Shown: positions 1-8,512 of the stretch, one piece after another
Numbering within the stretch: position 1 is the stretch's first letter
How the letters are laid out: every line of letters begins with the position of its first letter
DNA from: Eubacterium sp. UBA3279
GTDB lineage: Bacteria; Bacillota; Clostridia; Lachnospirales; Lachnospiraceae
Reading direction: 5' to 3'
Assembly (NCBI GenBank): GCA_002361775.1
Contig: DETV01000101.1
Location: 1 to 52,362 of the forward strand
DNA length: 52,362 nt
Notes under the pieces: generated by a model
The model's database searches: none
What the model saw: the letters and a program-made list of their open reading frames with translations, nothing else
Told to the model about the DNA's origin: nothing
Translations under genes and position numbers: made by a program

Positions 1-88
1 GATCATGACCATGCCAGGTCTGCCAAAAGTACCGGCTGCTGAGAAAATCGATGTAGACGAGACAGGTAAGATCACAGGACTGTTCTAA
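1..88 (+). CDS. fhs: Formate-tetrahydrofolate ligase, C-terminal end only
   Basis: Only the last 28 codons are in the window, in the frame starting at base 2. They read through MPGLPKVPAAEKIDVDE and end GKITGLF followed by TAA. This tail is characteristic of formate-tetrahydrofolate ligase, the ATP-dependent enzyme that makes 10-formyl-THF from formate and THF in the cytoplasm. The next two genes carry out the following two steps of the same pathway, which supports the call. The rest of the protein, including the nucleotide site, lies upstream and cannot be checked here. Confidence 0.85.
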   Translation, partial: IMTMPGLPKVPAAEKIDVDETGKITGLF

Positions 89-124
89 GAAAAACATGTT
101 TTAACTTAAAGGAGAATTACGACA

Positions 125-754
125 ATGGGATTTTCAACTGTACCATGTAATGAATTTGTAGAAGTATTGGCATCAAAAGCGCCGGTTCCCGGAGGCGGCG
201 GAGCATCTGCACTGGTAGGAGCTATCGGAACTGCACTGGGCAATATGGTGGGAAGTTTGACAGTAGGTAAGAAAAAATATGCGGATGTAGAAGAAGAAAT
301 GTGGGAGCTGAAGAAAAAATCTGATAAACTTCAGGAAGAGCTTCTTACTTTGATTGAGAGAGATGCGGAAGTTTTTGAACCCCTGTCAAAAGCATATGGT
401 ATGCCTCGCGCTACAGAAGAAGAGAAGGCAGAAAAAGCGAGAGTGATGGAGATCGTTCTGAAAGACGCCTGCTCTGTACCAATGGAAATTATGGAAAAAT
501 GCTGTGAAGCGATTGATATCATCGTAGAATTTGCAGCAAAAGGTTCCGCTCTGGCTATCAGTGACGCCGGTGTTGGCGTGGCATTCTGTAAAGCTGCACT
601 GAAAGGTGCAAGTCTGAATGTTTATATTAACACAAAATCCATGCAGAACAGAGAATATGCAGAAGAGTTAAATGCAAAATGTGATGCAATGTTGGAAAAA
701 TATACGAAACTGGCAGATGAAGTATTTGACAGTGTTTTAGGCAGACTGAAATAA
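125..754 (+). CDS. fchA: Methenyltetrahydrofolate cyclohydrolase (FchA / cyclodeaminase family)
   Basis: Cytoplasmic enzyme of the formiminotransferase-cyclodeaminase fold, predicted to interconvert 5,10-methenyl-THF and 10-formyl-THF. The 209-residue length is normal for stand-alone FchA. The family signature PVPGGGGASA lies at about residues 20-29, followed by the all-helical body with EEEM and KEKAR helices. The start ATG has AAGGAG about 9 bases upstream. It sits 36 bases after the formyl-THF ligase stop and 14 bases before folD, so the three genes form one operon for the methyl branch of acetogenesis. A separate FchA is especially meaningful here because the neighbouring FolD seems to lack the cyclohydrolase lysine. 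Confident call. Confidence 0.9.
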   Translation: MGFSTVPCNEFVEVLASKAPVPGGGGASALVGAIGTALGNMVGSLTVGKKKYADVEEEMWELKKKSDKLQEELLTLIERDAEVFEPLSKAYGMPRATEEEKAEKARVMEIVLKDACSVPMEIMEKCCEAIDIIVEFAAKGSALAISDAGVGVAFCKAALKGASLNVYINTKSMQNREYAEELNAKCDAMLEKYTKLADEVFDSVLGRLK

Positions 755-768
755 GGGGGAACCGGAAA

Positions 769-1620
769 ATGGCAAAACAGTTATTAGGAAAAGAAGTAAC
801 AGCAGCATTAAATGAGAGAATCAAAGGAAATGTAGCAGCATTAAAAGAAAAAGGAATCAATCCTACACTGGGAATCATCCGTGTGGGTGAAAACGGCAGC
901 GATATTTCTTATGAAAGAGGAGCAACAAAACGTTGCGAGACTCTCGGCGTGGAATGTGTAAAATTCCTGCTTCCGGAAGATGTATCACAGGAAGAGCTGT
1001 TGGCAACTATTGATAAAGTAAATAAAGATGACAGTATCCACGGCGTATTGTTATTCCGTCCGCTGCCAAAACATCTGGATCAGTCTGTGATTGAAAACGC
1101 TCTGGATCCTGCAAAGGATGTGGATTGTATGACAGATGGTTCCATGTCCGGTGTATTTACAGGAAAGCAGGTTGGTTTCCCACCATGTACACCACAGGCT
1201 TGTATGGAAATTCTGGATCATTACGGAATTGACTGCACAGGTAAAAAGGCTGTCGTTATCGGACGTAGTCTGGTAGTAGGAAAACCTGCAGCTATGATGC
1301 TGATCAAAAAGAATGCTACAGTTACTGTATGTCATACAAGAACCGTTGATATGCCCTCTGTTGTGAAGGAGGCAGATATTGTAATCGTTGCCGCTGGTCG
1401 CGCCGGTGTGGTAGACGACACTTATCTGAGAGCAGGTCAGACAGTTATCGATGTAGGTATTAATGTAAATGCAGAAGGAAAACTGTGCGGTGATGTTGAT
1501 TTCGCAAAAGCTGAGCCGATTGTAGATGCGATCACTCCTGTTCCTGGCGGTGTAGGAAGCGTTACAACTTCTGTACTGGTAGGCCATGTAGTAGAAGCAG
1601 CTATGAGAAAATATCTGTAA
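769..1620 (+). CDS. folD: Methylenetetrahydrofolate dehydrogenase (FolD family), probably dehydrogenase only
   Basis: 283 residues, the usual FolD length, with the THF-binding N-terminal domain and a C-terminal Rossmann domain (VVIGRSLVVGKP at about 161-172). The C-terminal PVPGGVGSVTTSVLV motif is typical. FolD oxidises 5,10-methylene-THF with NAD(P)+ and normally also hydrolyses methenyl-THF. The bifunctional form uses a Tyr-x3-Lys motif (Lys54 in E. coli, Lys56 in human). Here the aligned stretch is Y48-ERG-A52 followed by TKRC, so the catalytic lysine position is alanine. I infer that this protein has lost cyclohydrolase activity and that FchA next door supplies it, as in monofunctional acetogen enzymes. 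It is the last gene of the folate operon and is followed by a terminator. Confidence 0.93.
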   Translation: MAKQLLGKEVTAALNERIKGNVAALKEKGINPTLGIIRVGENGSDISYERGATKRCETLGVECVKFLLPEDVSQEELLATIDKVNKDDSIHGVLLFRPLPKHLDQSVIENALDPAKDVDCMTDGSMSGVFTGKQVGFPPCTPQACMEILDHYGIDCTGKKAVVIGRSLVVGKPAAMMLIKKNATVTVCHTRTVDMPSVVKEADIVIVAAGRAGVVDDTYLRAGQTVIDVGINVNAEGKLCGDVDFAKAEPIVDAITPVPGGVGSVTTSVLVGHVVEAAMRKYL

Positions 1621-1634
1621 AATAAAAAATATAT

Positions 1635-1690
1635 TTCCCCGGAAACTGTTGGGCGGTGTTACACCGTCGGCAGTTTTTGGGGAAATTTTC
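1635..1690 (+). terminator. Hairpin terminator after folD
   Basis: Imperfect stem: TTCCCC / GGGGAA outer arms around AAACTG...CAGTTT and CGGTG...CACCG inner arms, followed by a T-rich run. It lies just after the folD stop and before the next promoter. Confidence 0.65.
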
Positions 1691-1742
1691 ATTTTGACCA
1701 TAAAATTAAGAAAAATGAAATATTTTTATTACGGAATGATAA

Positions 1743-1771
1743 TTGACAAAAAGAAATGCATGTGGTTAAAT
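1743..1771 (+). promoter_or_regulatory. Sigma-A type promoter for the L,D-transpeptidase gene
   Basis: A perfect TTGACA -35 box at 1743-1748 is separated by 17 bases from TTAAAT at 1766-1771. The transpeptidase start lies about 85 bases downstream. The -10 box is imperfect. Confidence 0.5.
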
Positions 1772-1856
1772 GTTTGACAAAAGGAAACTGTAAGGGGAGA
1801 GAAACAGTTTCTGAAAAACGAAGAAATTCTTTCCAATGATAAGTTTGGAGGCAGAC

Positions 1857-3329
1857 ATGAAGACAAAGGGAAATGGGAAGAAAGGAAAAGGAAAAATAAC
1901 AGACAAAGCAAAGCTTTGGAAACGAGTGGGGATTATAACAGGTATTCTGATATTGCTTCTGGTAATAGCAGTAGGAGCTATGCTGGCAGTAGATGCAAGC
2001 AGAATAAAAGAACGATTTGGAATGAAAATCACTGTCAATGGCAGATCCGTTTGGGGGAAAACGGCAAAAGAAGCTGCCGAGGAATGGAATGAAGAATTTC
2101 AGGAACATCCGGTGAGTGTGAAAGAGAATGGAGAAGAAATTTACCGTCTGACTTTAGGCGAGGCAGGATATTCTCTGGATACGGAGGCTTTGGCTCAGGA
2201 ATTTGAAAACATCATAGATTCACAGAAGCCGGAACTTCAGATTTTCAAAAAAGCAAAAAATAAAGAAGTGACATACAAAGTTCTTTGTTCTGGAGAGACT
2301 TTTGCATCAGCATTTACAGCAGAAAAGGTGGGAGGAGAGAGAGAAGATTCCGCAGATGCCTATGTAAATTACGATGCAGAACAGGGGAAATTTGTAATTA
2401 TTCCGGAAGTCAATGGAAATAAAATTTCTGACAGCGAATTTCAAAAATGTGTAGAAAACGCACTGCAGAATGTGGTGGAACAAAGAGACTTGCCGGAGGT
2501 GTTGGAAGTAGAAGTAGATGACACCATTTATATTAAACCGAATATTACTTCTCAGCAGGAAGATTTGGTCAATCAGATGAACAGTCTGAACGGAGAATTG
2601 GATTCCTACAGAGGAACAACGATCACGTATCAGTTTGGAGATACTACGGAACAGATTACTTCTGACATGATATGTTCCTGGATGACGGTAGAAGGACTGG
2701 AAGTAAAATTATCGGAGGAACCGGTGAGAGATTTTATCTCACAACTGGCGGCCAAATATAATACAATCTACAGAGATCGAAATTTTAAAACCAGTACAGG
2801 AGAAACAGTTAAGCTGGAACACAATGAATACGGATATCAGATCGATCAGGAAGCAGAGTTTCAGCAGGTAATGACAGAACTGAATTCCGGTCAGGAAGTG
2901 ACCAGGGAACCTGTTTATAAGAAAGAAGGTTATAAGAGGAACGGTACAGACGATCTGGTAGGAAATTATGTGGAGGTCAGTATTGAAAAGCAGCATTTGT
3001 GGCTTTATAAAGACGGAAAACTGGTTACTGAGACAGATGTGGTAACAGGAACGCCGAAAGAAGAAACAGCTACATATAAGGGAGCATGGCCGATTGCATA
3101 TAAAGCAAGTCCTTATACCCTGAGCAGTGATTTTTATGGTTATGAAGTAAAAGTAAATTACTGGATGCCTTTTGTTTATGGTCAGGGACTTCATGACCTG
3201 GAACGTTCCGAATATGGAGGAGAGGTTTATAAGACAAATGGAAGTCATGGATGTGTGAACCTGCCTCTGGAACAGGCAAAAATTATTTATGAAACAGTGG
3301 CAAAAGGATTTCCTATTATTTTATATTAA
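1857..3329 (+). CDS. Membrane-anchored L,D-transpeptidase (YkuD domain) with peptidoglycan-binding region
   Basis: Predicted cell-wall cross-linking enzyme that forms 3-3 peptide bonds or anchors proteins to peptidoglycan. A lysine-rich cytoplasmic N-terminus (about residues 1-22) is followed by one hydrophobic segment (GIITGILILLLVIAVGAML), then about 300 extracytoplasmic residues resembling the PG_binding_4 modules common in such proteins. The C-terminal YkuD domain ends with SHGCVNL, whose Cys is the catalytic nucleophile; an upstream HD-containing motif (GLHDLERSEYGG) supplies the conserved His region. I chose ATG 1857 because GGAGG stands 5 bases upstream; an in-frame ATG at 1836 has no such site. 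About 490 residues. It is transcribed alone between its own promoter and a terminator shared with the convergent hydrogenase gene. Confidence 0.88.
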   Translation: MKTKGNGKKGKGKITDKAKLWKRVGIITGILILLLVIAVGAMLAVDASRIKERFGMKITVNGRSVWGKTAKEAAEEWNEEFQEHPVSVKENGEEIYRLTLGEAGYSLDTEALAQEFENIIDSQKPELQIFKKAKNKEVTYKVLCSGETFASAFTAEKVGGEREDSADAYVNYDAEQGKFVIIPEVNGNKISDSEFQKCVENALQNVVEQRDLPEVLEVEVDDTIYIKPNITSQQEDLVNQMNSLNGELDSYRGTTITYQFGDTTEQITSDMICSWMTVEGLEVKLSEEPVRDFISQLAAKYNTIYRDRNFKTSTGETVKLEHNEYGYQIDQEAEFQQVMTELNSGQEVTREPVYKKEGYKRNGTDDLVGNYVEVSIEKQHLWLYKDGKLVTETDVVTGTPKEETATYKGAWPIAYKASPYTLSSDFYGYEVKVNYWMPFVYGQGLHDLERSEYGGEVYKTNGSHGCVNLPLEQAKIIYETVAKGFPIILY

Positions 3330-3335
3330 ATAAAT

Positions 3336-3385
3336 GCCGTATATCAAAAAACCAGCAGGCGATTTGATATACGGCTTTCAATTTT
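3336..3385. terminator. Bidirectional terminator between convergent genes
   Basis: Perfect 13-bp inverted repeat GCCGTATATCAAA (3336-3348) and TTTGATATACGGC (3363-3375) with T-rich sequence on the + side. It lies between two convergent stop codons and probably serves both. Confidence 0.75.
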
Positions 3386-3387
3386 TA

Positions 3388-4893
3388 TTAATCCAGTTTA
3401 ATTTCTTCTAATTCTTTTGGAGGTAATTTTTCGCTGGAAGAGTTTACAAATTTTTTCAGTTCTGCAGCGGCAGTTTTATAAGGAGCAATGGTTCCGGCTC
3501 CAGCCATACATCCTCCAGGACAACCCATACCTTCAATCATACAATTCTTTATTTTTCCTGCTTTTGCCAGGGTAAGGATTTTCTTACATTCTGCCAGACC
3601 TTCAGCGTGTTCAATGTGAACAGGAATATCCGGATAGTATTCTTTCAGACAGGCTTCTACAGCGCTGGCAACACCGCCGGAAACAGCATAGCCACGACCT
3701 GCTCCGGTAGCATCATGGAAAGAAGAATCTCCTTCAAAACTTTTGATATCAATCTCTTTTGCTTCAAACATTCCCACCAGTTCTTCAAAGGTGATAACAA
3801 AATCCACATCGCTTCGTACATCGGTGCGGGAAGCCTCCAGTTTCTTTGAAGCACAGGGACCGATAAATACCAGTTTGGCGTTGGGATGTTCCTGCTTGAT
3901 CTTACGGGCGGTGGCAACCATAGGAGTCAGTTCCTGAGAAATACTGTCAATCAGAGTAGGAAACTGATTTCTTGCCAGGGCAGCCCAGGAAGGACAACAG
4001 GAGGTTAAAAGAAAAGGAAGCTCTCCTGTATGCACCTTTTCCGCATAATGATGGGCTTCGGAAATAGCTCCGATATCCGCGCCAAGGGCAACTTCGTATA
4101 CTTCAGAAAAACCGAGAGCCAGAAGAGCAGCCTTGAATTTTTTGGGAGTGACATTCGGTCCGAATTGTCCGACAAAAGCAGGCGCTACCTCCGCAATGAT
4201 TTCTGTTCCCTCTTTTAAAGCGTGAGCCAACTGGAAAATCTGGGATTTATCAGAAATGGCTCCAAAAGGACAATTGACCATACACATACCACAGGAAACA
4301 CATTTGTCATTATTGATCACAGCTCTGCCTTGGGAATCGCTTTCGATGGCATTTACTCCACAGGCCTTTGAACAGGGACGTTCCTTGTGGGAAATCGCAT
4401 CGTAGGGACAGACTGCTTTACATTTTCCGCAGTGAATACATTTTTCCTGATCGATCACAGAACGCCCGTGGATAATGGAAATAGCTCCCTTGGGACAAAC
4501 CTGTGAGCAGGGATGGGCCACACAGCCTCTGCACATATTGCTGACTTCATATATGTTAGTTTCACAGGCATCACAGGCAGAAGGAATTACCTGCATCAAA
4601 GGTGGTTCATAATATTTTTCATCAATGTTGCTGGCTTCTATACCGGATGTGATGTGAACCGCTTTGTTTTCCGGGCGAAGAGACATACCCATGGCAAGAC
4701 GTACCCGCTCGCTGGCCACTGCCCGTTCCCTGTAAATGCTTTCGCGATAAGTAGCTTTTTCCTGAACGATAGAGTAGGGGATTGCTTCAATGTCGGCAAT
4801 TAATGTTTCGTCATTGGAATAAAACCCTACTTTCGCAATTTCTGTAAAAATTTTTCTCCGTATTTTCTTTACGGGAGTATCCAATCCTCTCAT
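3388..4893 (-). CDS. Monomeric [FeFe] hydrogenase, group B-like
   Basis: 501 residues. The N-terminal half holds cysteine clusters for several [4Fe-4S] centres, including the ferredoxin patterns C152xxCxxCxxxCP and C198xxCxxCxxxCP. The C-terminal half is the H-cluster domain: T297SCCPSW (motif L1), G345PCASKK (L2) and G455MGCPGGC (L3), giving Cys299, 347, 458 and 462 as likely H-cluster ligands. Canonical group A enzymes have SCCPGW and MPCxxKK, so the Ser and Gly variants suggest the monomeric group B lineage found in many Clostridia. Likely role: ferredoxin-coupled H2 evolution or uptake in the cytoplasm, or sensing. ATG 4893 is preceded by GGAGAG at 5 bases. It is monocistronic and divergent from gpmI. 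Physiological direction is unknown. Confidence 0.85.
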   Translation of the reverse strand: MRGLDTPVKKIRRKIFTEIAKVGFYSNDETLIADIEAIPYSIVQEKATYRESIYRERAVASERVRLAMGMSLRPENKAVHITSGIEASNIDEKYYEPPLMQVIPSACDACETNIYEVSNMCRGCVAHPCSQVCPKGAISIIHGRSVIDQEKCIHCGKCKAVCPYDAISHKERPCSKACGVNAIESDSQGRAVINNDKCVSCGMCMVNCPFGAISDKSQIFQLAHALKEGTEIIAEVAPAFVGQFGPNVTPKKFKAALLALGFSEVYEVALGADIGAISEAHHYAEKVHTGELPFLLTSCCPSWAALARNQFPTLIDSISQELTPMVATARKIKQEHPNAKLVFIGPCASKKLEASRTDVRSDVDFVITFEELVGMFEAKEIDIKSFEGDSSFHDATGAGRGYAVSGGVASAVEACLKEYYPDIPVHIEHAEGLAECKKILTLAKAGKIKNCMIEGMGCPGGCMAGAGTIAPYKTAAAELKKFVNSSSEKLPPKELEEIKLD

Positions 4894-4929
4894 GATAACT
4901 CTCCTTTTCCTGAAATTTCCGCATAATAT

Positions 4930-4950
4930 AATATTCCTCTCCCGAATATT
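4930..4950. promoter_or_regulatory. Palindromic operator candidate upstream of the hydrogenase gene
   Basis: Perfect inverted repeat AATATTC-N7-GAATATT 37-57 bases upstream of the hydrogenase start, overlapping where its promoter should be. It does not match the Rex or Fur consensus. Only the symmetry is seen; the regulator is unknown. Confidence 0.4.
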
Positions 4951-4995
4951 TTAACGAATGAACAGAAAAAATACAAGAAAATGGAGAGATGTTTC

Positions 4996-5023
4996 TTGAA
5001 AAAATCTGTTTTTCTGTTACAAT
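4996..5023 (+). promoter_or_regulatory. Promoter for gpmI
   Basis: TTGAAA (4996-5001), a 16-base spacer and TACAAT (5018-5023) with an extended TGn just before the -10 box. The gpmI start is about 64 bases downstream. Confidence 0.6.
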
Positions 5024-5086
5024 ATGAATAGCGATGAATAGTATGCCCTCAGGGTGTACCTTTATATGCATAAATAGGAGGATAAT

Positions 5087-6628
5087 ATGAGTAAAAAACC
5101 AACCGTTTTAATGATACTGGATGGATATGGACTGAATGACAAATGTGAAGCGAACGCTGTGTGTGAAGCGAAGACACCGGTGATGGATCAATTAAAATCC
5201 CAGTGTCCTTTTGTGGAAGGAAATGCCAGCGGAATGGCAGTAGGACTTCCGGAAGGTCAGATGGGTAACTCTGAAGTAGGCCATCTGAATATGGGAGCCG
5301 GACGTATTGTATATCAGGAACTGACCAGAATCACAAAAGAGATTCAGGATGGTGATTTCTTTAAAAATGAAGCATTACTGGCAGCAGTGAAGAATGCAAA
5401 AGAGAACAATTCTGCACTGCATTTCATGGGGCTGCTGTCTGACGGTGGTGTACACAGCCATAATACACATCTTTATGGATTGCTGGAACTGGCAAAAAAA
5501 GAAGGACTGGAAAAAGTTTATGTACACTGCTTCCTGGATGGACGTGATACACCTCCGGCATCAGGAAAGAGTTATGTGGAAGCTCTGGAAGCAAAGATGA
5601 AAGAGATTGGGGTAGGACAGATCGGTGTGATCTCCGGACGTTACTATGCAATGGACAGAGATAATCGCTGGGATCGTGTAGAACTGGCTTACAACGCTCT
5701 GACTAAAGGAGAAGGCGTAAAAGGAACAGATGCAGCAGAGGCAGTGCAGGCTTCTTACAATGACGATAAGACAGATGAATTTGTAATGCCTACTGTTATC
5801 GAAAAAGATGGAAAACCGGTAGCTATGATCCAGGATAAAGATTCTGTTGTATTCTTCAACTTCCGTCCTGACAGAGCAAGAGAGATCACTCGTGCATTCT
5901 GTGATGATGAGTTTAAGGGATTTGAAAGAGGAGAAAGACTGGATCTTACTTATGTATGCTTTACAGATTATGATGATACCATTCAGAATAAACTGGTAGC
6001 ATTCCATAAACAGGAGATCAAAAATACATTTGGAGAATATCTGGCTGCGCATCATATGACACAGGCTCGTATTGCGGAGACAGAGAAATATGCTCACGTT
6101 ACGTTCTTCTTCAACGGTGGTATTGAAGAACCAAACGAAGGGGAAGACAGAATTCTGGTTAAATCTCCGAAGGTTGCAACTTACGATCTGAAACCGGAGA
6201 TGAGCGCTTATGAAGTTTGCGACAAACTGGTAGATGCTATCAAATCTGACAAGTACGACGTGATCATTATCAACTTTGCTAATCCGGACATGGTAGGTCA
6301 TACCGGTGTGGAAGGCGCAGCAATCAAAGCAGTAGAAGCTGTTGATGAGTGTGTTGGAAAAGCAGTAGAAGCGTTAAAAGAAGTAGACGGACAGATGTTT
6401 ATCTGCGCAGACCACGGAAATGCAGAACAGTTGGTAGATTATGAGACAGGTGAACCATTTACTGCTCATACCACAAATCCGGTTCCATTTATTCTGGTAA
6501 ATGCAGATCCGGCTTATACATTGCGTGAAGGCGGATGCCTGGCAGATATTATTCCTACTCTGATCGAGTTGATGGGTATGGAACAGCCGGAAGAAATGAC
6601 AGGAAAATCCTTGCTGGTAAGAAAATAA
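5087..6628 (+). CDS. gpmI: 2,3-bisphosphoglycerate-independent phosphoglycerate mutase
   Basis: Cytoplasmic glycolytic enzyme converting 3-phosphoglycerate to 2-phosphoglycerate. 513 residues, the normal size for the alkaline-phosphatase-superfamily form. Metal site residue D12 lies in LDGYG and the phosphorylated serine S62 in MGNSEVGHL. Other metal-binding motifs follow (FRPDRAREITR; DHGNAEQL; HTTNPVPF near the C-terminus). AGGAGG precedes the ATG by 7 bases. It has its own promoter and is separated from enolase, the next glycolytic step, by a strong terminator, so the two genes are adjacent but probably separately transcribed. No oddities seen. Confidence 0.97.
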   Translation: MSKKPTVLMILDGYGLNDKCEANAVCEAKTPVMDQLKSQCPFVEGNASGMAVGLPEGQMGNSEVGHLNMGAGRIVYQELTRITKEIQDGDFFKNEALLAAVKNAKENNSALHFMGLLSDGGVHSHNTHLYGLLELAKKEGLEKVYVHCFLDGRDTPPASGKSYVEALEAKMKEIGVGQIGVISGRYYAMDRDNRWDRVELAYNALTKGEGVKGTDAAEAVQASYNDDKTDEFVMPTVIEKDGKPVAMIQDKDSVVFFNFRPDRAREITRAFCDDEFKGFERGERLDLTYVCFTDYDDTIQNKLVAFHKQEIKNTFGEYLAAHHMTQARIAETEKYAHVTFFFNGGIEEPNEGEDRILVKSPKVATYDLKPEMSAYEVCDKLVDAIKSDKYDVIIINFANPDMVGHTGVEGAAIKAVEAVDECVGKAVEALKEVDGQMFICADHGNAEQLVDYETGEPFTAHTTNPVPFILVNADPAYTLREGGCLADIIPTLIELMGMEQPEEMTGKSLLVRK

Positions 6629-6655
6629 AACTTCAAATAATTGTTCAGGTATGAG

Positions 6656-6707
6656 GACTCTTGAAACTTTAGAGAATAATCTGAAGTTTCAGGAGTCTTT
6701 TTCTTTT
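6656..6707 (+). terminator. Terminator after gpmI
   Basis: Stem GACTCTTGAAACTT / AAGTTTCAGGAGTC with one wobble pair and a 14-base loop, followed by TTTTTCTTTTT. Confidence 0.85.
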
Positions 6708-6775
6708 TGGCGTTATAAGCTATGAAAAATCGGAAATACTGTTACAGACAGGAAAAGTAGAATAGGAGGTTTACC

Positions 6776-8098
6776 ATGTACCGTTATTTACCGATTCGAA
6801 GAATTTACGCCAGAGAAGTTTTGGATTCCCGGGCAAATCCTACGGTGGAAGTGGAAGTTACTGTGGGAGAAGGAATTATGGGAATTGATGGATATACAGG
6901 AAGAGCAATTGTGCCTTCAGGAGCATCTACAGGAAAGTATGAAGCAGTGGAACTGCGGGATGGAGAGGAACGTTTTGGAGGACTGGGTGTTTTACAGGCT
7001 GTCCATAATGTGAATACAAGGATTGCAGACAGGCTTGTGGGAGAAAATGCCCTAAATCAGATTTATATTGATACTATTTTGAAAGAAGAGGATGGAACAG
7101 ATAATAAAAGTAGTCTGGGAGCGAATGCTTCTCTTGGGGTATCGCTGGCGGTGGCCAGGGCGGCGGCAAAAGCCCTTCGTCTTCCTCTTTACCAGTATCT
7201 GGGAGGGGTTCACGCAAAGAAAATGCCCGTACCTATGATGAATATTTTAAATGGGGGAAAACACGCAGATAATACGGTGGATTTCCAGGAATTTATGATT
7301 GTGCCTGTGGGAGCGGAGAGTTTTCATGAAGCTTTGCAGATGGGTGCAGAAGTCTATCAGAGATTAAAAACTATTTTGAAAAAGAGAAAATTATCCACCG
7401 GAGTGGGAGATGAAGGTGGGTTTGCACCGGATTTGAAAAGTCCCCGGGAAGTACTGGCAGTCATGATGGAAGCTATCGAGAAAGCGGGATATCAGCCGGG
7501 AGAAGATATTGCCCTGGCTATTGATGTGGCAGCCAGCGAGTTATATGTGGAAGAGAAAAAATCATATTATTTTCCGGGAGAAAGCCAGATGGCTGAAAAA
7601 GAGATTTATCGGACATCAGAGGAGATGATAGAATATTACGATAAATTGTTGAAAGAATTTCCCATTGTTTCTCTGGAGGATGGACTGGAAGAGGAAGATT
7701 GGGATGGCTGGAAGGCGATGACTGAGAGACTGGGAAAGAAAGTTCAACTGGTGGGAGATGATCTTTTTGTAACTAATCCCAAACGGCTCCAGTGTGGAAT
7801 ACAATTGGGAGCGGCCAACAGTATTCTGGTGAAGGTAAATCAGATAGGTACCCTTTCGGAAGCTTTAGATGCAGTGACGATGGCGCAGCAGCAGGGGTAT
7901 CGAACAGTGATTTCTCACCGTTCCGGAGAATCAGAGGATACGTTTATTGCGGATCTGGCAGTGGCCTGTGGCAGCGGGCAGATAAAAACAGGAGCCCCCT
8001 GCAGGACTGACCGTACGGCAAAATACAATCAGCTTCTTCGCATTGAAGAATATCTGGGAAAAGCGGCGGAATATAAAAATCCTTATCTGCGGAAATAA
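6776..8098 (+). CDS. eno: Enolase
   Basis: Dehydrates 2-phosphoglycerate to phosphoenolpyruvate in the cytoplasm. 440 residues against a usual length of about 430. Conserved features: E213 in VGDEGGFAPDL (catalytic base region), metal ligands around D250, E301 (SLEDGL) and D328 (GDDLFVTN), Lys353 in LVKVNQIG, and SHRSGESEDTFI at 380-391. AGGAGG is 7 bases before the ATG. An 8-residue N-terminal extension (MYRYLPIR) precedes the usual start of the fold. It follows gpmI after a terminator; secG follows within about 60 bases and may be cotranscribed. PEP from this step is also the precursor of the phosphonate module near 43-47 kb. Confidence 0.96.
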   Translation: MYRYLPIRRIYAREVLDSRANPTVEVEVTVGEGIMGIDGYTGRAIVPSGASTGKYEAVELRDGEERFGGLGVLQAVHNVNTRIADRLVGENALNQIYIDTILKEEDGTDNKSSLGANASLGVSLAVARAAAKALRLPLYQYLGGVHAKKMPVPMMNILNGGKHADNTVDFQEFMIVPVGAESFHEALQMGAEVYQRLKTILKKRKLSTGVGDEGGFAPDLKSPREVLAVMMEAIEKAGYQPGEDIALAIDVAASELYVEEKKSYYFPGESQMAEKEIYRTSEEMIEYYDKLLKEFPIVSLEDGLEEEDWDGWKAMTERLGKKVQLVGDDLFVTNPKRLQCGIQLGAANSILVKVNQIGTLSEALDAVTMAQQQGYRTVISHRSGESEDTFIADLAVACGSGQIKTGAPCRTDRTAKYNQLLRIEEYLGKAAEYKNPYLRK

Positions 8099-8160
8099 TT
8101 GTTGAAATATCTATAATCCTATGGTAGAATATCTAATGGTTGACCATAGGAGGTGTGATT

Positions 8161-8397
8161 GTGGATATTTTAAGAATTGTACTGACAGTTATTTTTGTAA
8201 TTGATTGCATAGCATTAACAACAGTCGTTTTGATGCAGGAAGGTAAACAGAAAGGTCTTGGAGCTATTTCCGGAATGGCAGATACTTATTGGGGAAAAAA
8301 TAAGGGTCGTTCCATGGAAGGAACTCTTGTAAAAGCAACAAAGATCATGGCCATTTTGTTTATGGCACTGGCTGTTGTGTTAAATATGAATTTTTAA
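8161..8397 (+). CDS. secG: Preprotein translocase subunit SecG
   Basis: Small membrane partner of SecYE. 78 residues from the GTG at 8161, which has AGGAGG seven bases upstream; an in-frame TTG at 8140 would place the ribosome site inside the gene. Two hydrophobic segments (about residues 3-22 and 54-76) flank a loop with MQEGKQKGLGAISG, the usual SecG signature. The eno-secG-rnr-smpB-ssrA order is widely conserved in Clostridia. A hairpin with eight T residues follows, so passage into rnr is probably limited by termination. Confidence 0.93.
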   Translation: MDILRIVLTVIFVIDCIALTTVVLMQEGKQKGLGAISGMADTYWGKNKGRSMEGTLVKATKIMAILFMALAVVLNMNF

Positions 8398-8420
8398 TAA
8401 TCTTTCAAACAGAAACGGAG

Positions 8421-8492
8421 GCTGTCGCAGGAAACGGCATACAGGGATATGATCATATTCACTATATGCAAGAGATGCGGCAGCTTTTTTTT
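8421..8492 (+). terminator. Terminator or attenuator between secG and rnr
   Basis: GCTGTCGCA (8421-8429) pairs with TGCGGCAGC (8476-8484), followed by eight T. The 46-base loop contains a second pairing (GCATA / TATGC) that extends the structure. It ends only about 20 bases before the rnr start. Confidence 0.7.
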
Positions 8493-8512
8493 ACACAGAC
8501 AGGTAGGAAACA

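Noticed and set aside
1051..1701. 216-codon minus-strand open frame
   Set aside because: Antisense to folD and its terminator; Cys/Ser/Tyr-rich nonsense composition.
1774..1779. Second TTGACA upstream of the L,D-transpeptidase gene
   Set aside because: No -10-like hexamer at a suitable distance downstream.
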